A DNA stretch of 64,000 nucleotides, from the NCBI GenBank assembly GCA_018970025.1, contig JAGWXF010000002.1, forward strand, positions 124,001 through 188,000. The letters are read 5' to 3'. The position numbers and the translations under genes were made by a program. How positions within the stretch are numbered: the stretch's first letter is position 1; every line of letters starts with the position of its first letter. Positions 38,585 to 46,712 of the stretch are shown in pieces. The notes beneath the pieces were generated by a model, which was not told the origin of the DNA, searched no databases, and was given only the letters and a program-made list of their open reading frames with translations. The stretch is from Actinomycetales bacterium. GTDB lineage: Bacteria; Actinomycetota; Actinomycetes; S36-B12.

Positions 38585-38920
38585 TCAGTTGGGCGGCGGA
38601 ACCCAGTAGGTGAAGATCGACAGCCCGATCGCAAGCCCGCCGAGCACCGCGATATCGATGCGGCGCGACCGCACTGCGAGCATCCCCGCCTCCTGGCCAG
38701 GCAGGAACAGTCGCAGGAAGGCCGCGAGCATCACGCTCGCCGACAGCACGATGCTGCCCCGGCGGAAGTGATCCATGGCGATCATCAGCAACGCGACCGT
38801 GATACCGATCAGCACGACGGTGATCGGCCACTCAGCCAGCAGCCAGGCACGACGAGGCACCTGGGCACCCTGGGAATCACCTGATTGGCCTGGACCGGGC
38901 TCCTGCGGCATCCGACTCAC
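38585..38920 (-). CDS. DUF3017-type membrane protein
   Basis: A 111-residue protein with three hydrophobic segments (WPITVVLIGITVALLMIAMDHF, SIVLSASVMLAAFLRLFLP, IDIAVLGGLAIGLSIFTYWV). The central RRGSIVLSASVMLAAFLRLFLPGQEAGMLAVRSRRIDI matches DUF3017, a family of small actinobacterial membrane proteins found next to mdh and folD. The function is unknown. GTG 38920 or ATG 38911 could be the start. It lies about 140 bases upstream of mdh on the same strand. Confidence 0.8.
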   Translation of the reverse strand: MSRMPQEPGPGQSGDSQGAQVPRRAWLLAEWPITVVLIGITVALLMIAMDHFRRGSIVLSASVMLAAFLRLFLPGQEAGMLAVRSRRIDIAVLGGLAIGLSIFTYWVPPPN

Positions 38921-38969
38921 CCGAGCATGCTAGGCGCAGTCACTGACATTCCCGCGCCGCGCGACCCTG

Positions 38970-39839
38970 TCAGGCGTCCGAGGTCTCCTGGCGTGCCAGG
39001 ACGAAGTCGAACTCGCACACGCGCAGGCCCTCGGAATCCATTGCGAAGTCGCCCACCAGGGAGCGCTTGACCCCGAAGACGGTGTCGGAGTCCAGAAAGG
39101 CGCTGCCGCTGTCGAAGACATGGGTCGTGAGGGGCTCATACCCATCGGCGGATACCTTCAGGTGCATATGGGCGGCCCGCCACTCATGCCGACCGGTCTC
39201 CTTGATGAGCTTGCCGACTGGGCCGTCCGATGGGATCGGATAGTCGGTCGGCCGAACGGCGCGAATCTCGTACCGGCCATCGGCATCGGTGCGATAGCGC
39301 CCGCGAAGGTTGGTCGGCGGCTGCACGTCCGGCTGCTGGACGGCATAGAAGCGGTTGGCCGCGTTCTGCCAGGCATCGAGCACGGCCCCGGCAATCGGCG
39401 CGCCCTGCTGATCGAGCACCCGGCCGCGCAGGATCGATGGCTCTCCACCGCAGTCGAACTCGACCATCGACTCGCCGAACTCGCGCCAGGGCGACTCGGG
39501 CACGTAGAACGGGCCCAGGATGGTGGAGTCAGTGGCGAGGTCCTCCACGTGGGAGTGATTCATCGCATCGACCAGGGTCGACAGACCCAGGGTGTCGCTC
39601 AGCAGGATGAACTCCTGCCGCACGTCGTCGCACATCTGGCCGGTGGCGGTCAGGAACATGATCCCGGCGAACCACTCCTCGTCGGTCAGCCGGACCTCGG
39701 TGGCGAAGGCGTGCAGGTGCCGGACCGCGGCCTGCATGATCTCGCGCAGCCGCGGGTCAGGGGTGGCCTCAAGCCGGGCGACCACCTCGTCGGTCACGCC
39801 GAAGCCATGCTCGACCGGAGCGCTCTTGATTTGGCTCAT
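38970..39839 (-). CDS. Intradiol dioxygenase, hydroxyquinol 1,2-dioxygenase-like
   Basis: A 289-residue intradiol ring-cleavage enzyme. The N-terminal helical linker (DEEWFAGIMFLTATGQMCDDVRQEFILLSDTLGLSTLVDAMNH) is that of catechol and hydroxyquinol dioxygenases. STILGPFYVPESPWRE, then GRYRTDADGRYEIRAVRPTDYPIPSDGPVG and RAAHMHLKVSADGY supply the Fe(III) ligands (two Tyr and the HxH). With maleylacetate reductase in the same cluster, hydroxyquinol to maleylacetate is the favoured reaction; catechol is the alternative. The start has GGAAGGGG upstream. Last gene of the LIV-transporter transcript, 32 bases after livM. Confidence 0.85.
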   Translation of the reverse strand: MSQIKSAPVEHGFGVTDEVVARLEATPDPRLREIMQAAVRHLHAFATEVRLTDEEWFAGIMFLTATGQMCDDVRQEFILLSDTLGLSTLVDAMNHSHVEDLATDSTILGPFYVPESPWREFGESMVEFDCGGEPSILRGRVLDQQGAPIAGAVLDAWQNAANRFYAVQQPDVQPPTNLRGRYRTDADGRYEIRAVRPTDYPIPSDGPVGKLIKETGRHEWRAAHMHLKVSADGYEPLTTHVFDSGSAFLDSDTVFGVKRSLVGDFAMDSEGLRVCEFDFVLARQETSDA

Positions 39840-39871
39840 TGCCCTGCCCCTTCCTGTGCGTCGGCCATTTC

Positions 39872-40924
39872 CTATGCGTCAGTCTTGCGTCCGACAAGGG
39901 AGAACTTCTCCAACGGACTGGCCACGACGTAGCCCACCGGGAAGAGCCTGATGCGGCCATTGCCGGAGATGAGCCCCCACACTCCGCGAGGCAGGAACAG
40001 GGTGATGACGATGGCGGTCAGGCCCAGGATCACCAGGTACCACGTGCCCAGATCCGAGAGCCACTGCTGCAGGGCGAAGAAGATGATCGCGCCGACGATG
40101 GGCCCTTCGATCGTCCCGATGCCGCCGATGACCACGATGAAGATCATGAAAGCCGACCACTCCACCGAGTAGATCGAGTCAGGGACCACTCGAAGAGTGT
40201 TTGCTGCGATCATCGTCCCGGCCAGGGCACTGCCCATGGCCGCGATCACGAAGACGATCCGGCGGCTGCGAACCACCCGTACGCCCAGTGAGCCGGCCGC
40301 CACCGCATCGTCCCGGATGGCGGTGAAGCCCAGGCCCAGCCGGGAGCGCATGACCAGGTAGGTGATGACGATGGCGAGCACCACGCCGACGAGCGAGAGC
40401 CAGTAGACGTAAGCGATGCGACGGCCCGGTGATAGCGCCTGGCTCATGGCTTGCAGGGTGACGCCCGTTCCCCCGCCGAGGACGTCCACCTGCATGGTGA
40501 GCAGTCGGATCACCTCGGCGATCACCCAGGTGCCGATGGCGAAGTAGCCGCCGGACAGCCGGAAGGCGAGGAAGGAGATGGGCAGCGAGATCACCCCGGC
40601 GATCACGACGGCAATGGGGACCGCGATGAACGGATCCAGGCCGATCTCGTCGGCGATGTAGACCAGGCCGAACGCCCCGATTCCGATGTATGCCTGCTGG
40701 CCGATGGAGACCATGCCGCCGTAGCCGGCGAGCAGGTTCCACATCGTGCCGAGCAGGATGAGGGAGAACAGGATCACCAGGTTCTGCTGGGTCCCGCGGC
40801 TGGCGTAGTACGGGAGCATCGCCAGCACTACCAGCAGCGGGACGGCCACCCCCAATGCCGCCCAGGACGACCTGGTGGCCCGGGTGACCTTGATCGACTC
40901 GTGCGACTGGATGTCGGTGGTCAT
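39872..40924 (-). CDS. livM: LIV-type ABC importer permease (LivM)
   Basis: A 350-residue permease of the branched-chain amino-acid family with eight to nine membrane segments. LLAGYGGMVSIGQQAYIGIGAFG and LGLGFTAIRDDAVAAGSLGVRVVRSR (the EAA-like cytoplasmic loop) are hallmark features. The last residues EKFSLVGRKTDA are cytoplasmic. In this aromatic cluster the cargo may be an aromatic acid rather than an amino acid, as LIV-type systems often serve aromatic catabolism. The start overlaps the livH stop (ATGA). Confidence 0.9.
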   Translation of the reverse strand: MTTDIQSHESIKVTRATRSSWAALGVAVPLLVVLAMLPYYASRGTQQNLVILFSLILLGTMWNLLAGYGGMVSIGQQAYIGIGAFGLVYIADEIGLDPFIAVPIAVVIAGVISLPISFLAFRLSGGYFAIGTWVIAEVIRLLTMQVDVLGGGTGVTLQAMSQALSPGRRIAYVYWLSLVGVVLAIVITYLVMRSRLGLGFTAIRDDAVAAGSLGVRVVRSRRIVFVIAAMGSALAGTMIAANTLRVVPDSIYSVEWSAFMIFIVVIGGIGTIEGPIVGAIIFFALQQWLSDLGTWYLVILGLTAIVITLFLPRGVWGLISGNGRIRLFPVGYVVASPLEKFSLVGRKTDA

Positions 40925-41790
40925 GCGTTCACCGCCTTCGGCAGCAGGCCGGTCGGTCGGAAGGCCAGGATCGCGAGGAACACCAGGTGACCGAACAGCA
41001 CGCCATAGGCCGGGTTCACCTGGGCACCGACGGCCTGGGCGATCCCGAGGACGACTCCGCCGAGGAGGGTCCCCCAGAGGGATCCCAGTCCGCCGATGAT
41101 GACCGCCTCGAAGGCGAAGATCAGGGTGACGTCCCCATAGGTGGGACTGAACTGGGTGCGGATGCCGAGGAAGACTCCGGCCAGGCCAACGGTCGCGATC
41201 GCAATCCCCGTCGCCAGGGCGTAGATCCGCCGGTTGTCGATGCCCATCAGCTGGGCGGCGTCCTTGTCATCGCTCGAGGCTCGCATCGCGCGGCCGGAGC
41301 GGGTGCGCGAGAGGAAGACCTGCAGGGCGATGATCACCAGGACGCCGACCACGAAGGTGAGCAGCGGGAAGACGCCGATGGAGATCTGGTCGTTGATCTG
41401 GATGCTGTCGGTGGCGATCGACCCGGCCTGGATCGAGCGGAAGTCTGCGGTGAAGACCTCCTGCAGCAGGTTCGTCAGCACCACGGCAAGCCCGAAGGTC
41501 ACCAGGATCGGGGCCAGCCCGCCGCGGACGATCGACAGGTTCAGCAGGCCCATCTGGATCAGCCAGCCGACGCCGAACATCAGCGGGACGACGATCACCA
41601 GGGTGGCGAAGGCCGGGATATGGAAGGCGGTGGTGAGGATGACCCCGAGATAGGCGGCCAGCACCGCCAGCACACCGTGCGCCAGGTTCACGATGCGCAT
41701 CACGCCGAACATCAGCGACAGGCCCGCCGCGAGCAGCGCATACAGGCCGCCGAGCAGGGTTCCCTGCAGGATGGCATTCAGCCATTCCAT
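40921..41790 (-). CDS. livH: LIV-type ABC importer permease (LivH)
   Basis: A 289-residue permease with about seven hydrophobic segments. LQGTLLGGLYALLAAGLSLMFGVMRIVNLAHGVLAVLAAYLG is the LivH signature. SRTRSGRAMRASSDDKDAAQLMGIDNRRI is the ATPase-contact loop. ATG 41790 is chosen over the frame to 41883 because AGGAGGG lies at ideal distance and the membrane domain begins at once. Confidence 0.92.
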   Translation of the reverse strand: MEWLNAILQGTLLGGLYALLAAGLSLMFGVMRIVNLAHGVLAVLAAYLGVILTTAFHIPAFATLVIVVPLMFGVGWLIQMGLLNLSIVRGGLAPILVTFGLAVVLTNLLQEVFTADFRSIQAGSIATDSIQINDQISIGVFPLLTFVVGVLVIIALQVFLSRTRSGRAMRASSDDKDAAQLMGIDNRRIYALATGIAIATVGLAGVFLGIRTQFSPTYGDVTLIFAFEAVIIGGLGSLWGTLLGGVVLGIAQAVGAQVNPAYGVLFGHLVFLAILAFRPTGLLPKAVNA

Positions 41791-41803
41791 CGGCTCATCC
41801 CTC

Positions 41804-42502
41804 CTAGATTCCGAAGTAGGCGGACGCGATCTGATCGCGGGTGAGGGCATCTGCGGGACCCTCGAGCACGGTGCGGCCCTCAAGGAGGCACTGCACCCGG
41901 CTGGCGACCTTGAGCGCGTGGTTGACGTCCTGCTCGACCAGCAGCACCGTCGTGCCCTGCTCCATGATCCGGGGCAGGGCGGCGTAGATGTCCTCGATGA
42001 CGACAGGAGCCAGGCCCAGTGAGACCTCGTCCAGCAGCAGCACCCGCGGATTGCTCATCAGGGCCCGTCCGATCGCCACGGCCTGCTGCTCGCCGCCGGA
42101 CAGGTTGAAGCCGAGGCGGTCACGGCGGTCGGCCACGAGCGGGAATGCCTCGTAGACGGCCTCCAGGTTCCACGGCCCCTTGCGCTTGACGTGCGCACCG
42201 ACCATCAGGTTCTCCTCGACGGTCAGGCTCGGGAAGATGCGGCGCCCTTCAGGTGTCAGGGCGATCCCCAGCGGCACCCGTCGGTGGCTCGGCAGCCGGG
42301 TGACATCCCGTCCATCGAAGGTCACGGATCCCTGCGAGGGCACCATCAAGCCGGCGATGGTCTTCATCAGGGTCGACTTGCCGGCGCCGTTCGCCCCGAT
42401 GACGGCCAGGGTCTGGCCCTCCTCCAGGGATAGCGACAGGGTGAACAGGGCCTGGAAGTCCCCGTAGTGGACGTCGACGGCATCGACGTGCAGCAGTGTC
42501 AT
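41804..42502 (-). CDS. livF: LIV-type ABC importer ATPase (LivF)
   Basis: A 232-residue ATP-binding protein. Walker A is GANGAGKST, the signature NLSGGEQQAVAIGRALM, Walker B VLLLDEVSLGLAP and the switch His is in VLLVEQDVNHAL. The short C-terminus and QDVNHALKVA are LivF-type. It overlaps the livG stop by 4 bases. Confidence 0.93.
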   Translation of the reverse strand: MTLLHVDAVDVHYGDFQALFTLSLSLEEGQTLAVIGANGAGKSTLMKTIAGLMVPSQGSVTFDGRDVTRLPSHRRVPLGIALTPEGRRIFPSLTVEENLMVGAHVKRKGPWNLEAVYEAFPLVADRRDRLGFNLSGGEQQAVAIGRALMSNPRVLLLDEVSLGLAPVVIEDIYAALPRIMEQGTTVLLVEQDVNHALKVASRVQCLLEGRTVLEGPADALTRDQIASAYFGI

Positions 42503-43239
42503 ACGGCCTCCCCCATGTCGAAGGTCGAGCCGAGGTAGACCTCGATGACCTCAGGGCTTCGCATCACCTCGCGCGGCTCGCCGATCGCCAGGACGCGTCC
42601 GAATGCCAGGCACATCAGCTCGTCGACGACCGCCGTCAGCGCGTGGACGATGTGCTCGATCCAGACGACGGTGACGCCCGAGTCGCGCAGGCCGCGGATG
42701 AGCTCGACCAGGGGCGGGAGCTCCTTCTCGGTCAGGCCGCCGGCGATCTCATCGAGCAGGATCAGGGAGGGGTTGGTTGCCAGGGCCCGGGCGAGCTCGA
42801 GCCGCTTGCGGTCGAGTAGGCGCAGCTGGCCGGCCGGCCGCTCGGCGACGTGCGACAGCCCGGTGACGTCCAGGGCTCGCGCTGCCGCGTCATAGCCCTG
42901 CTGGCCGTGCTGGCCGCCGCCGAAGGTGGCGCCGACGTAGACGTTCTCGAAGACGGTCATGTCGATGAAGGGGCGCGGGATCTGGAAGGTGCGCGCGATC
43001 CCGGCCTTCGTTCGCTCGGCAGCGCTCAGGCCGGTGACGTCGCGACCATTGAACTCGATCGATCCGGCGTCGGACTTGAGCACCCCGGTGATCAGGGAGA
43101 GCAAGGTGGACTTGCCGGCGCCGTTCGGGCCGACGATGCCCAGGGCCGTGCCCTGGGCCACCGAGAAGGTGACGTCCTCGGCGGTGACGACCTTGCCGAA
43201 GCGCTTGGACAGGTCTCGGACCTGCAGGATCCGGCTCAT
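42499..43239 (-). CDS. livG: LIV-type ABC importer ATPase (LivG)
   Basis: A 246-residue ATP-binding protein. Walker A is GPNGAGKST; IARTFQIPRPFIDMTVFENVYVGA is the LivG pattern; the signature here is degenerate (AGQLRLLDRKRLELARAL), and Walker B is LILLDEIAGGL. ATG 43239 follows GGGAGG; the frame to 43254 adds five residues without support. About 120 bases with a repeat and a hairpin separate it from the binding-protein gene. Confidence 0.92.
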   Translation of the reverse strand: MSRILQVRDLSKRFGKVVTAEDVTFSVAQGTALGIVGPNGAGKSTLLSLITGVLKSDAGSIEFNGRDVTGLSAAERTKAGIARTFQIPRPFIDMTVFENVYVGATFGGGQHGQQGYDAAARALDVTGLSHVAERPAGQLRLLDRKRLELARALATNPSLILLDEIAGGLTEKELPPLVELIRGLRDSGVTVVWIEHIVHALTAVVDELMCLAFGRVLAIGEPREVMRSPEVIEVYLGSTFDMGEAV

Positions 43240-43278
43240 GTGCCTCCCTTCCACGGCGGCGTCGTCTGGTTCGGGTCG

Positions 43279-43326
43279 CTGATGGGCTGATGGGCTGATG
43301 GGCTGGTGGGCTGGTGGGCTGGTGGG
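43279..43326. repeat. 8-bp tandem repeat after the binding-protein hairpin
   Basis: Six 8-bp units run 43279-43326: CTGATGGG three times, then CTGGTGGG three times. The right end merges with the left arm of the hairpin (from 43318), so each CTGGTGGG copy equals the outer part of that arm and could replace it in the stem. Confidence 0.93.
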
Positions 43327-43355
43327 ACGAGGCGGCCCTGCCTCGTCCCACCAGC
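43318..43355 (-). terminator. Hairpin between the LIV binding-protein gene and livG
   Basis: A perfect 16-bp stem (43318-43333 with 43340-43355) and 6-base loop start 7 bases after the binding-protein stop. There is no T-tract. It probably acts as a partial terminator or 3' stabiliser so that the binding protein is made in excess, as inferred for the nucleoside importer at 17.6 kb. Confidence 0.8.
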
Positions 43356-43362
43356 ACGCGCA

Positions 43363-44700
43363 CTAGCTGAGCGGCTCCACCTTGCCGTCCGTCGGGATCT
43401 CAGGTGCCAGGGAGTTCGACACGATGACGATCTCGTAGGGGAACTGCCCGCCGTCGGTCAGCCGCCACTGGCCACCCGTCAGCGGGGTCTTCGCCACGTT
43501 CGGCACCGGGCCGGCAGACCAGTCGAGGTTGCCCACGACCGTCGGGACCTTCAGCCCGGACAGGGCAGCCGCGATGGCCTCCTTGTCGGCGCTGCCGGCC
43601 TTCTGCAGCGCAGCGGCCATGACCTCGAACAGCGCCTCGGAGAATCCGATCGGCTGGGTCCACTGCTTGCCGGTGGCATCCGTGTAGCCCTGGGCCAGCT
43701 CGGCGGCCGACTGGCCGGTCAGGCTGGACGAGAACGGATAGGTCGGCGTCCACCAGACCTCACTGGTCAGCCCATTGCCGAGATCACCGAGAGCCTCGAG
43801 CGAGGACGGGAACAGCAGCGCCTTGCCAACCGAGGCGATCTTCGGGGTGAAGCCCTGCTGCTTGGCCTGCTTCCAGAAGTTGGTGAAGTCCGGCGGGATC
43901 GGAACGCCCGTCAGGATCTGGTCGCCATCCTTCTTGTAGGCCGAGATCTGCGCCGAGAAGTCCTGGGTGCCGTTCTCGTACAGGCCCGGGTCGTTGACCG
44001 TGTAGCCGTTGCCCTTCAGCAGGTCGGGGAATGCCCCGCTCCATGCCTGGCCGTCCGGGTCGTTCGGGAACAGGCCCGCCACCTTCTTATTGGTATCGAG
44101 CTGGCCCCACATGTCCTGGAAGACCGCTGCGACGTCCTCAAGGCCCCAGAAGAAGTGGTACGTGTACTTGAACGGCGCCTCGGGCTTGCCGCCACGGCCG
44201 AAGAAGTACGGCTGCCACGGGGCATCTGAGGTGATGCACGGCGTGGCGTTGGCCTCGCACTGATCGGCGACCGGGTTGGTCGTGTCCGGCGTGCCATGGG
44301 CCAGCACGACGTCGACGCCATCCTGGTTGATGAGCTCGCCCGCGACCTCGCCGGCCCGCTTGGCGTCGGACTGGGAGTCCTTCTGGATGATCTCCACGTT
44401 GTACTTCGTGCCGTTCACGTCGATCGGGTTGGCCGCGAACCAGGCACCCATCTGATCGACGATGTAGGTGTCCGGCTCGCCGAAGCCGGCCAGCGGGCCG
44501 GTCAGGGGCGAGACGAAGCCGACCTTGATGGTCTCCGCCGCCGCCGGCGCGGCACTGGCCGCAGCTGAGCCGGCTGCGCTCGGGGCCGACGATGCAGCGC
44601 CGCCTGATGACTCTGCATCCAGGCTGTTGCCGCACGCCGAGGCGAGCAGGCCGACCGCTGCCACAGCAGCGATGGCCTGCAACGACCGCGCGATCTTCAT
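43363..44700 (-). CDS. LIV-type periplasmic-binding lipoprotein (aromatic/amino-acid importer)
   Basis: A 445-residue solute-binding protein. The signal peptide ends in a lipobox (VGLLASACGN), a Ser/Ala linker follows, then the Peripla_BP_6 fold: VGFVSPLTGPLAGFGEPDTYIVDQM, NVEIIQKDSQSDAKRAGEVAGELI, DVVLAHGTPDTTNPVADQCEANATPCI. Such proteins often bind aromatic acids or amides when located in catabolic clusters. ATG 44700 follows AAGGAG. It heads the binding protein-livGFHM-intradiol dioxygenase unit and has its own strong promoter. Confidence 0.9.
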   Translation of the reverse strand: MKIARSLQAIAAVAAVGLLASACGNSLDAESSGGAASSAPSAAGSAAASAAPAAAETIKVGFVSPLTGPLAGFGEPDTYIVDQMGAWFAANPIDVNGTKYNVEIIQKDSQSDAKRAGEVAGELINQDGVDVVLAHGTPDTTNPVADQCEANATPCITSDAPWQPYFFGRGGKPEAPFKYTYHFFWGLEDVAAVFQDMWGQLDTNKKVAGLFPNDPDGQAWSGAFPDLLKGNGYTVNDPGLYENGTQDFSAQISAYKKDGDQILTGVPIPPDFTNFWKQAKQQGFTPKIASVGKALLFPSSLEALGDLGNGLTSEVWWTPTYPFSSSLTGQSAAELAQGYTDATGKQWTQPIGFSEALFEVMAAALQKAGSADKEAIAAALSGLKVPTVVGNLDWSAGPVPNVAKTPLTGGQWRLTDGGQFPYEIVIVSNSLAPEIPTDGKVEPLS

Positions 44701-44778
44701 GCGTTCTCCTTCGGTCAACCGTGGCTACGGGGAGCAGCCACTCCAGCGGTCCCGCGGGTGCGGATCCGTTTCCTCGGG

Positions 44779-44807
44779 AACCTAGACCTGCAACAGGTCC
44801 CCGTCAA
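44779..44807 (-). promoter_or_regulatory. Promoter of the LIV operon with a dyad in the spacer
   Basis: On the minus strand TTGACG (44807-44802), a 17-bp spacer and TAGGTT (44784-44779). The spacer contains GACCTG-TTG-CAGGTC (44799-44785), a 15-bp inverted repeat placed between the two hexamers. The leader to the ATG is about 70 bases. Confidence 0.7.
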
Positions 44808-44812
44808 TCACT

Positions 44813-44840
44813 TTCTCCCACTAGTAGAGAGGTGAATCCC
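44813..44840 (-). promoter_or_regulatory. Upstream element shared with the 63.6-kb operon promoter
   Basis: TTCTCCC (44813-44819) begins 5 bases beyond the -35 and GTGAATCCC (44832-44840) lies further up. Both words recur in the same order beyond the -35 of the SDR operon (63671-63677 and 63710-63718). Placement just upstream of a -35 suits an activator site. Confidence 0.45.
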
Positions 44841-44853
44841 GCATCGTGGGAGT

Positions 44854-45936
44854 TCATTGGGGTCGCCCCCCGGCGACCGCATCCGAGAGCAGCGTGTGGA
44901 TCCCGTCGGCATCCACGGCGCGCGGGTTCACCGGTGCGCCGGCAACCACCAGCGCCGCCGCCTCCTCGATGGACGCGGGGTCGAAACCGACGTCGGCCAG
45001 GCAGGTCGGTGCGCCGATCCGCCGCTGCAGGTCGAACAGCCCGCTTGCTGCCGAGGCCGCGGGCTGGCCTGCCTGCTGCAGTGCCTCGACGACCGCCGCC
45101 ATCGCGGCCGGTGCAGCCTGCTCGTTGTAGGCCGTGGCAAAGGGGAGCACGGCGGAGTGCATCGGGGCATGCGGCAGGTTGTAGGCGCCGCCGAGGACGT
45201 GGCAGATCTTGTGGTGCACGCCCATGCCCGTCGTGCCCAGCGCCCAGCCGGCCAGCCAGGCGCCGTAGAGGGCCTCGGATCTGGCATCGAGATCCTCCGG
45301 AGCCGCCATCACCCGGGGCAGCGAGGCGGCCAGCGCCCGGATGCCCTCCTTGGCCTGCAGGAAGCTGATCGGTGAGATGCCCGGCGCGTAGAGCGCCTCG
45401 ACCAGGTGCGCCATCGCATTCATCCCGCTGGCAGCCGAGAGGTCGGCCGGCAGGCCCACCGTCAGCACCGGGTCGTAGACCACCGTGCGCGGCAGGACGC
45501 GCGGGTCGCGACCGGTCGTCTTGCGCTGGTTCTCGGTCAGGCCCCAGATCGAGGTCATCTCTGAGCCGGCATAGGTCGTAGGGACGGCCAGCATCGGCAG
45601 GCCCGTCTGCAGGGCAACCGCCTTGGCCGTGCCCGTCGAGGAGCCGCCGCCGAGGCTGAGCAGCAGGTCGACCTCGTGAGCCTGGGCCTGCTGCACGGCG
45701 GCCTGCGCGATCTCGACCGGCACGTGCATGGTGACGTCGGTGAATCGGGTCACGATGCGATCACCGAGCTGCGACTCGATCGAGGCGGCCAGGGCAGCTT
45801 CCGGGCCGCCCGCGATGAGCATCACCCGAGCGCCGCCGAGCCGGGATGCCTCCGCCCCGACCTGTTCGATCGCCCCGAGGGCGAAGACCACCCGCGAGGC
45901 TGGCACGTCATGGACGAATGACGGGGGCGCGCTCAT
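44854..45936 (-). CDS. Maleylacetate reductase
   Basis: A 360-residue iron-alcohol-dehydrogenase-fold enzyme reducing maleylacetate to 3-oxoadipate with NAD(P)H. LLSLGGGSSTGTAKAVAL, VPTTYAGSEMTSIWGLTENQRKTTGRDPRVLPRTVVYDP and GVHHKICHVLGGAYNLPHAPMHSAVLPF are the maleylacetate reductase pattern. The metal-binding His-rich stretch of Fe-ADHs is altered, as is usual in this group. The start overlaps the CoA-transferase B stop (ATGA). It joins both the hydroquinone and hydroxyquinol branches to 3-oxoadipate. Confidence 0.92.
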   Translation of the reverse strand: MSAPPSFVHDVPASRVVFALGAIEQVGAEASRLGGARVMLIAGGPEAALAASIESQLGDRIVTRFTDVTMHVPVEIAQAAVQQAQAHEVDLLLSLGGGSSTGTAKAVALQTGLPMLAVPTTYAGSEMTSIWGLTENQRKTTGRDPRVLPRTVVYDPVLTVGLPADLSAASGMNAMAHLVEALYAPGISPISFLQAKEGIRALAASLPRVMAAPEDLDARSEALYGAWLAGWALGTTGMGVHHKICHVLGGAYNLPHAPMHSAVLPFATAYNEQAAPAAMAAVVEALQQAGQPAASAASGLFDLQRRIGAPTCLADVGFDPASIEEAAALVVAGAPVNPRAVDADGIHTLLSDAVAGGRPQ

Positions 45937-46712
45937 GGCCGGCTCGTCAGGGCACGCAGGACGAGCAGCTCGGCCTGGCTCGGGGGCTCGGTGACGGCAA
46001 GGTCATCGGCGACGCGCAGCGGCCAGCCGGTGGCGGCAATGGCCTCGGCCACCGTGCGCCCTGGATGCAGGGCCGACAGGACGAGCTCGCCGGTGGCATC
46101 CGGGCGCATGACGCCGATGTCGGTGATGACGACCTGCGGCCCGGCACCGGTCATCCCCAGCCGGGCCCGCGAATCGCCTCCCTCAGCGTGGCCGACCGAG
46201 GTGCGGAAGTCGAGGTGCTCGACGAAGGTCCGCGGCGTCTGGCGCAGCATGATGAAGGTGCGCTTGGCGCTCGCGGCGATCTCGGGGGCGCCCCCCGCCC
46301 CCGGCAGGCGCACCCTGGGATGCTCGTAGTCGCCCACCACCGTGGTGTTGATGTTGCCGAAGCGATCGACCTGGGCTGCGCCGAGGAATCCCACGTCGAC
46401 CCGGCCGGCCTGCAGCCAGTAGCTGAAGATCTCCGGCACCGAGACCACGGCATCGGCGGTCTCGGCCAGCTCCCCGTCGCCGATCGACAGCGGGGGCCGG
46501 GTGGGCTTGGCCCCGATGGTGCCCGACTCGTAGATCAGCACCGCTGCAGGCGCATGCGTCAGGCGGGCGAGGTTCGCCGCCGTGCTCGGCAGGCCGATGC
46601 CGACGAAGCACACGACCCCATCGCGCAGCTCACGGGCGGCGACGACCGTCATGATCTCGTCCGTCGTGACTCCGTCCAGCGGCACCTGCGTCGCCTCGAT
46701 GATCTGCGTCAT
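45933..46712 (-). CDS. 3-Oxoadipate CoA-transferase subunit B
   Basis: A 259-residue beta subunit of a class I CoA-transferase. DGVVCFVGIGLPSTAANLARLTHAPAAVLIYESGTIGAKP carries the catalytic Glu (ESGTIG), and GFLGAAQVDRFGNINTTVVG is the second hallmark. The ATG overlaps the subunit A stop. Transfers CoA from succinyl-CoA to 3-oxoadipate. The substrate is assigned from the adjoining maleylacetate reductase. Confidence 0.88.
   Translation of the reverse strand: MTQIIEATQVPLDGVTTDEIMTVVAARELRDGVVCFVGIGLPSTAANLARLTHAPAAVLIYESGTIGAKPTRPPLSIGDGELAETADAVVSVPEIFSYWLQAGRVDVGFLGAAQVDRFGNINTTVVGDYEHPRVRLPGAGGAPEIAASAKRTFIMLRQTPRTFVEHLDFRTSVGHAEGGDSRARLGMTGAGPQVVITDIGVMRPDATGELVLSALHPGRTVAEAIAATGWPLRVADDLAVTEPPSQAELLVLRALTSRP

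Noticed and set aside
44854-45936. General iron-containing alcohol dehydrogenase
   Set aside because: Sequence blocks and the pathway neighbours fit maleylacetate reductase specifically.
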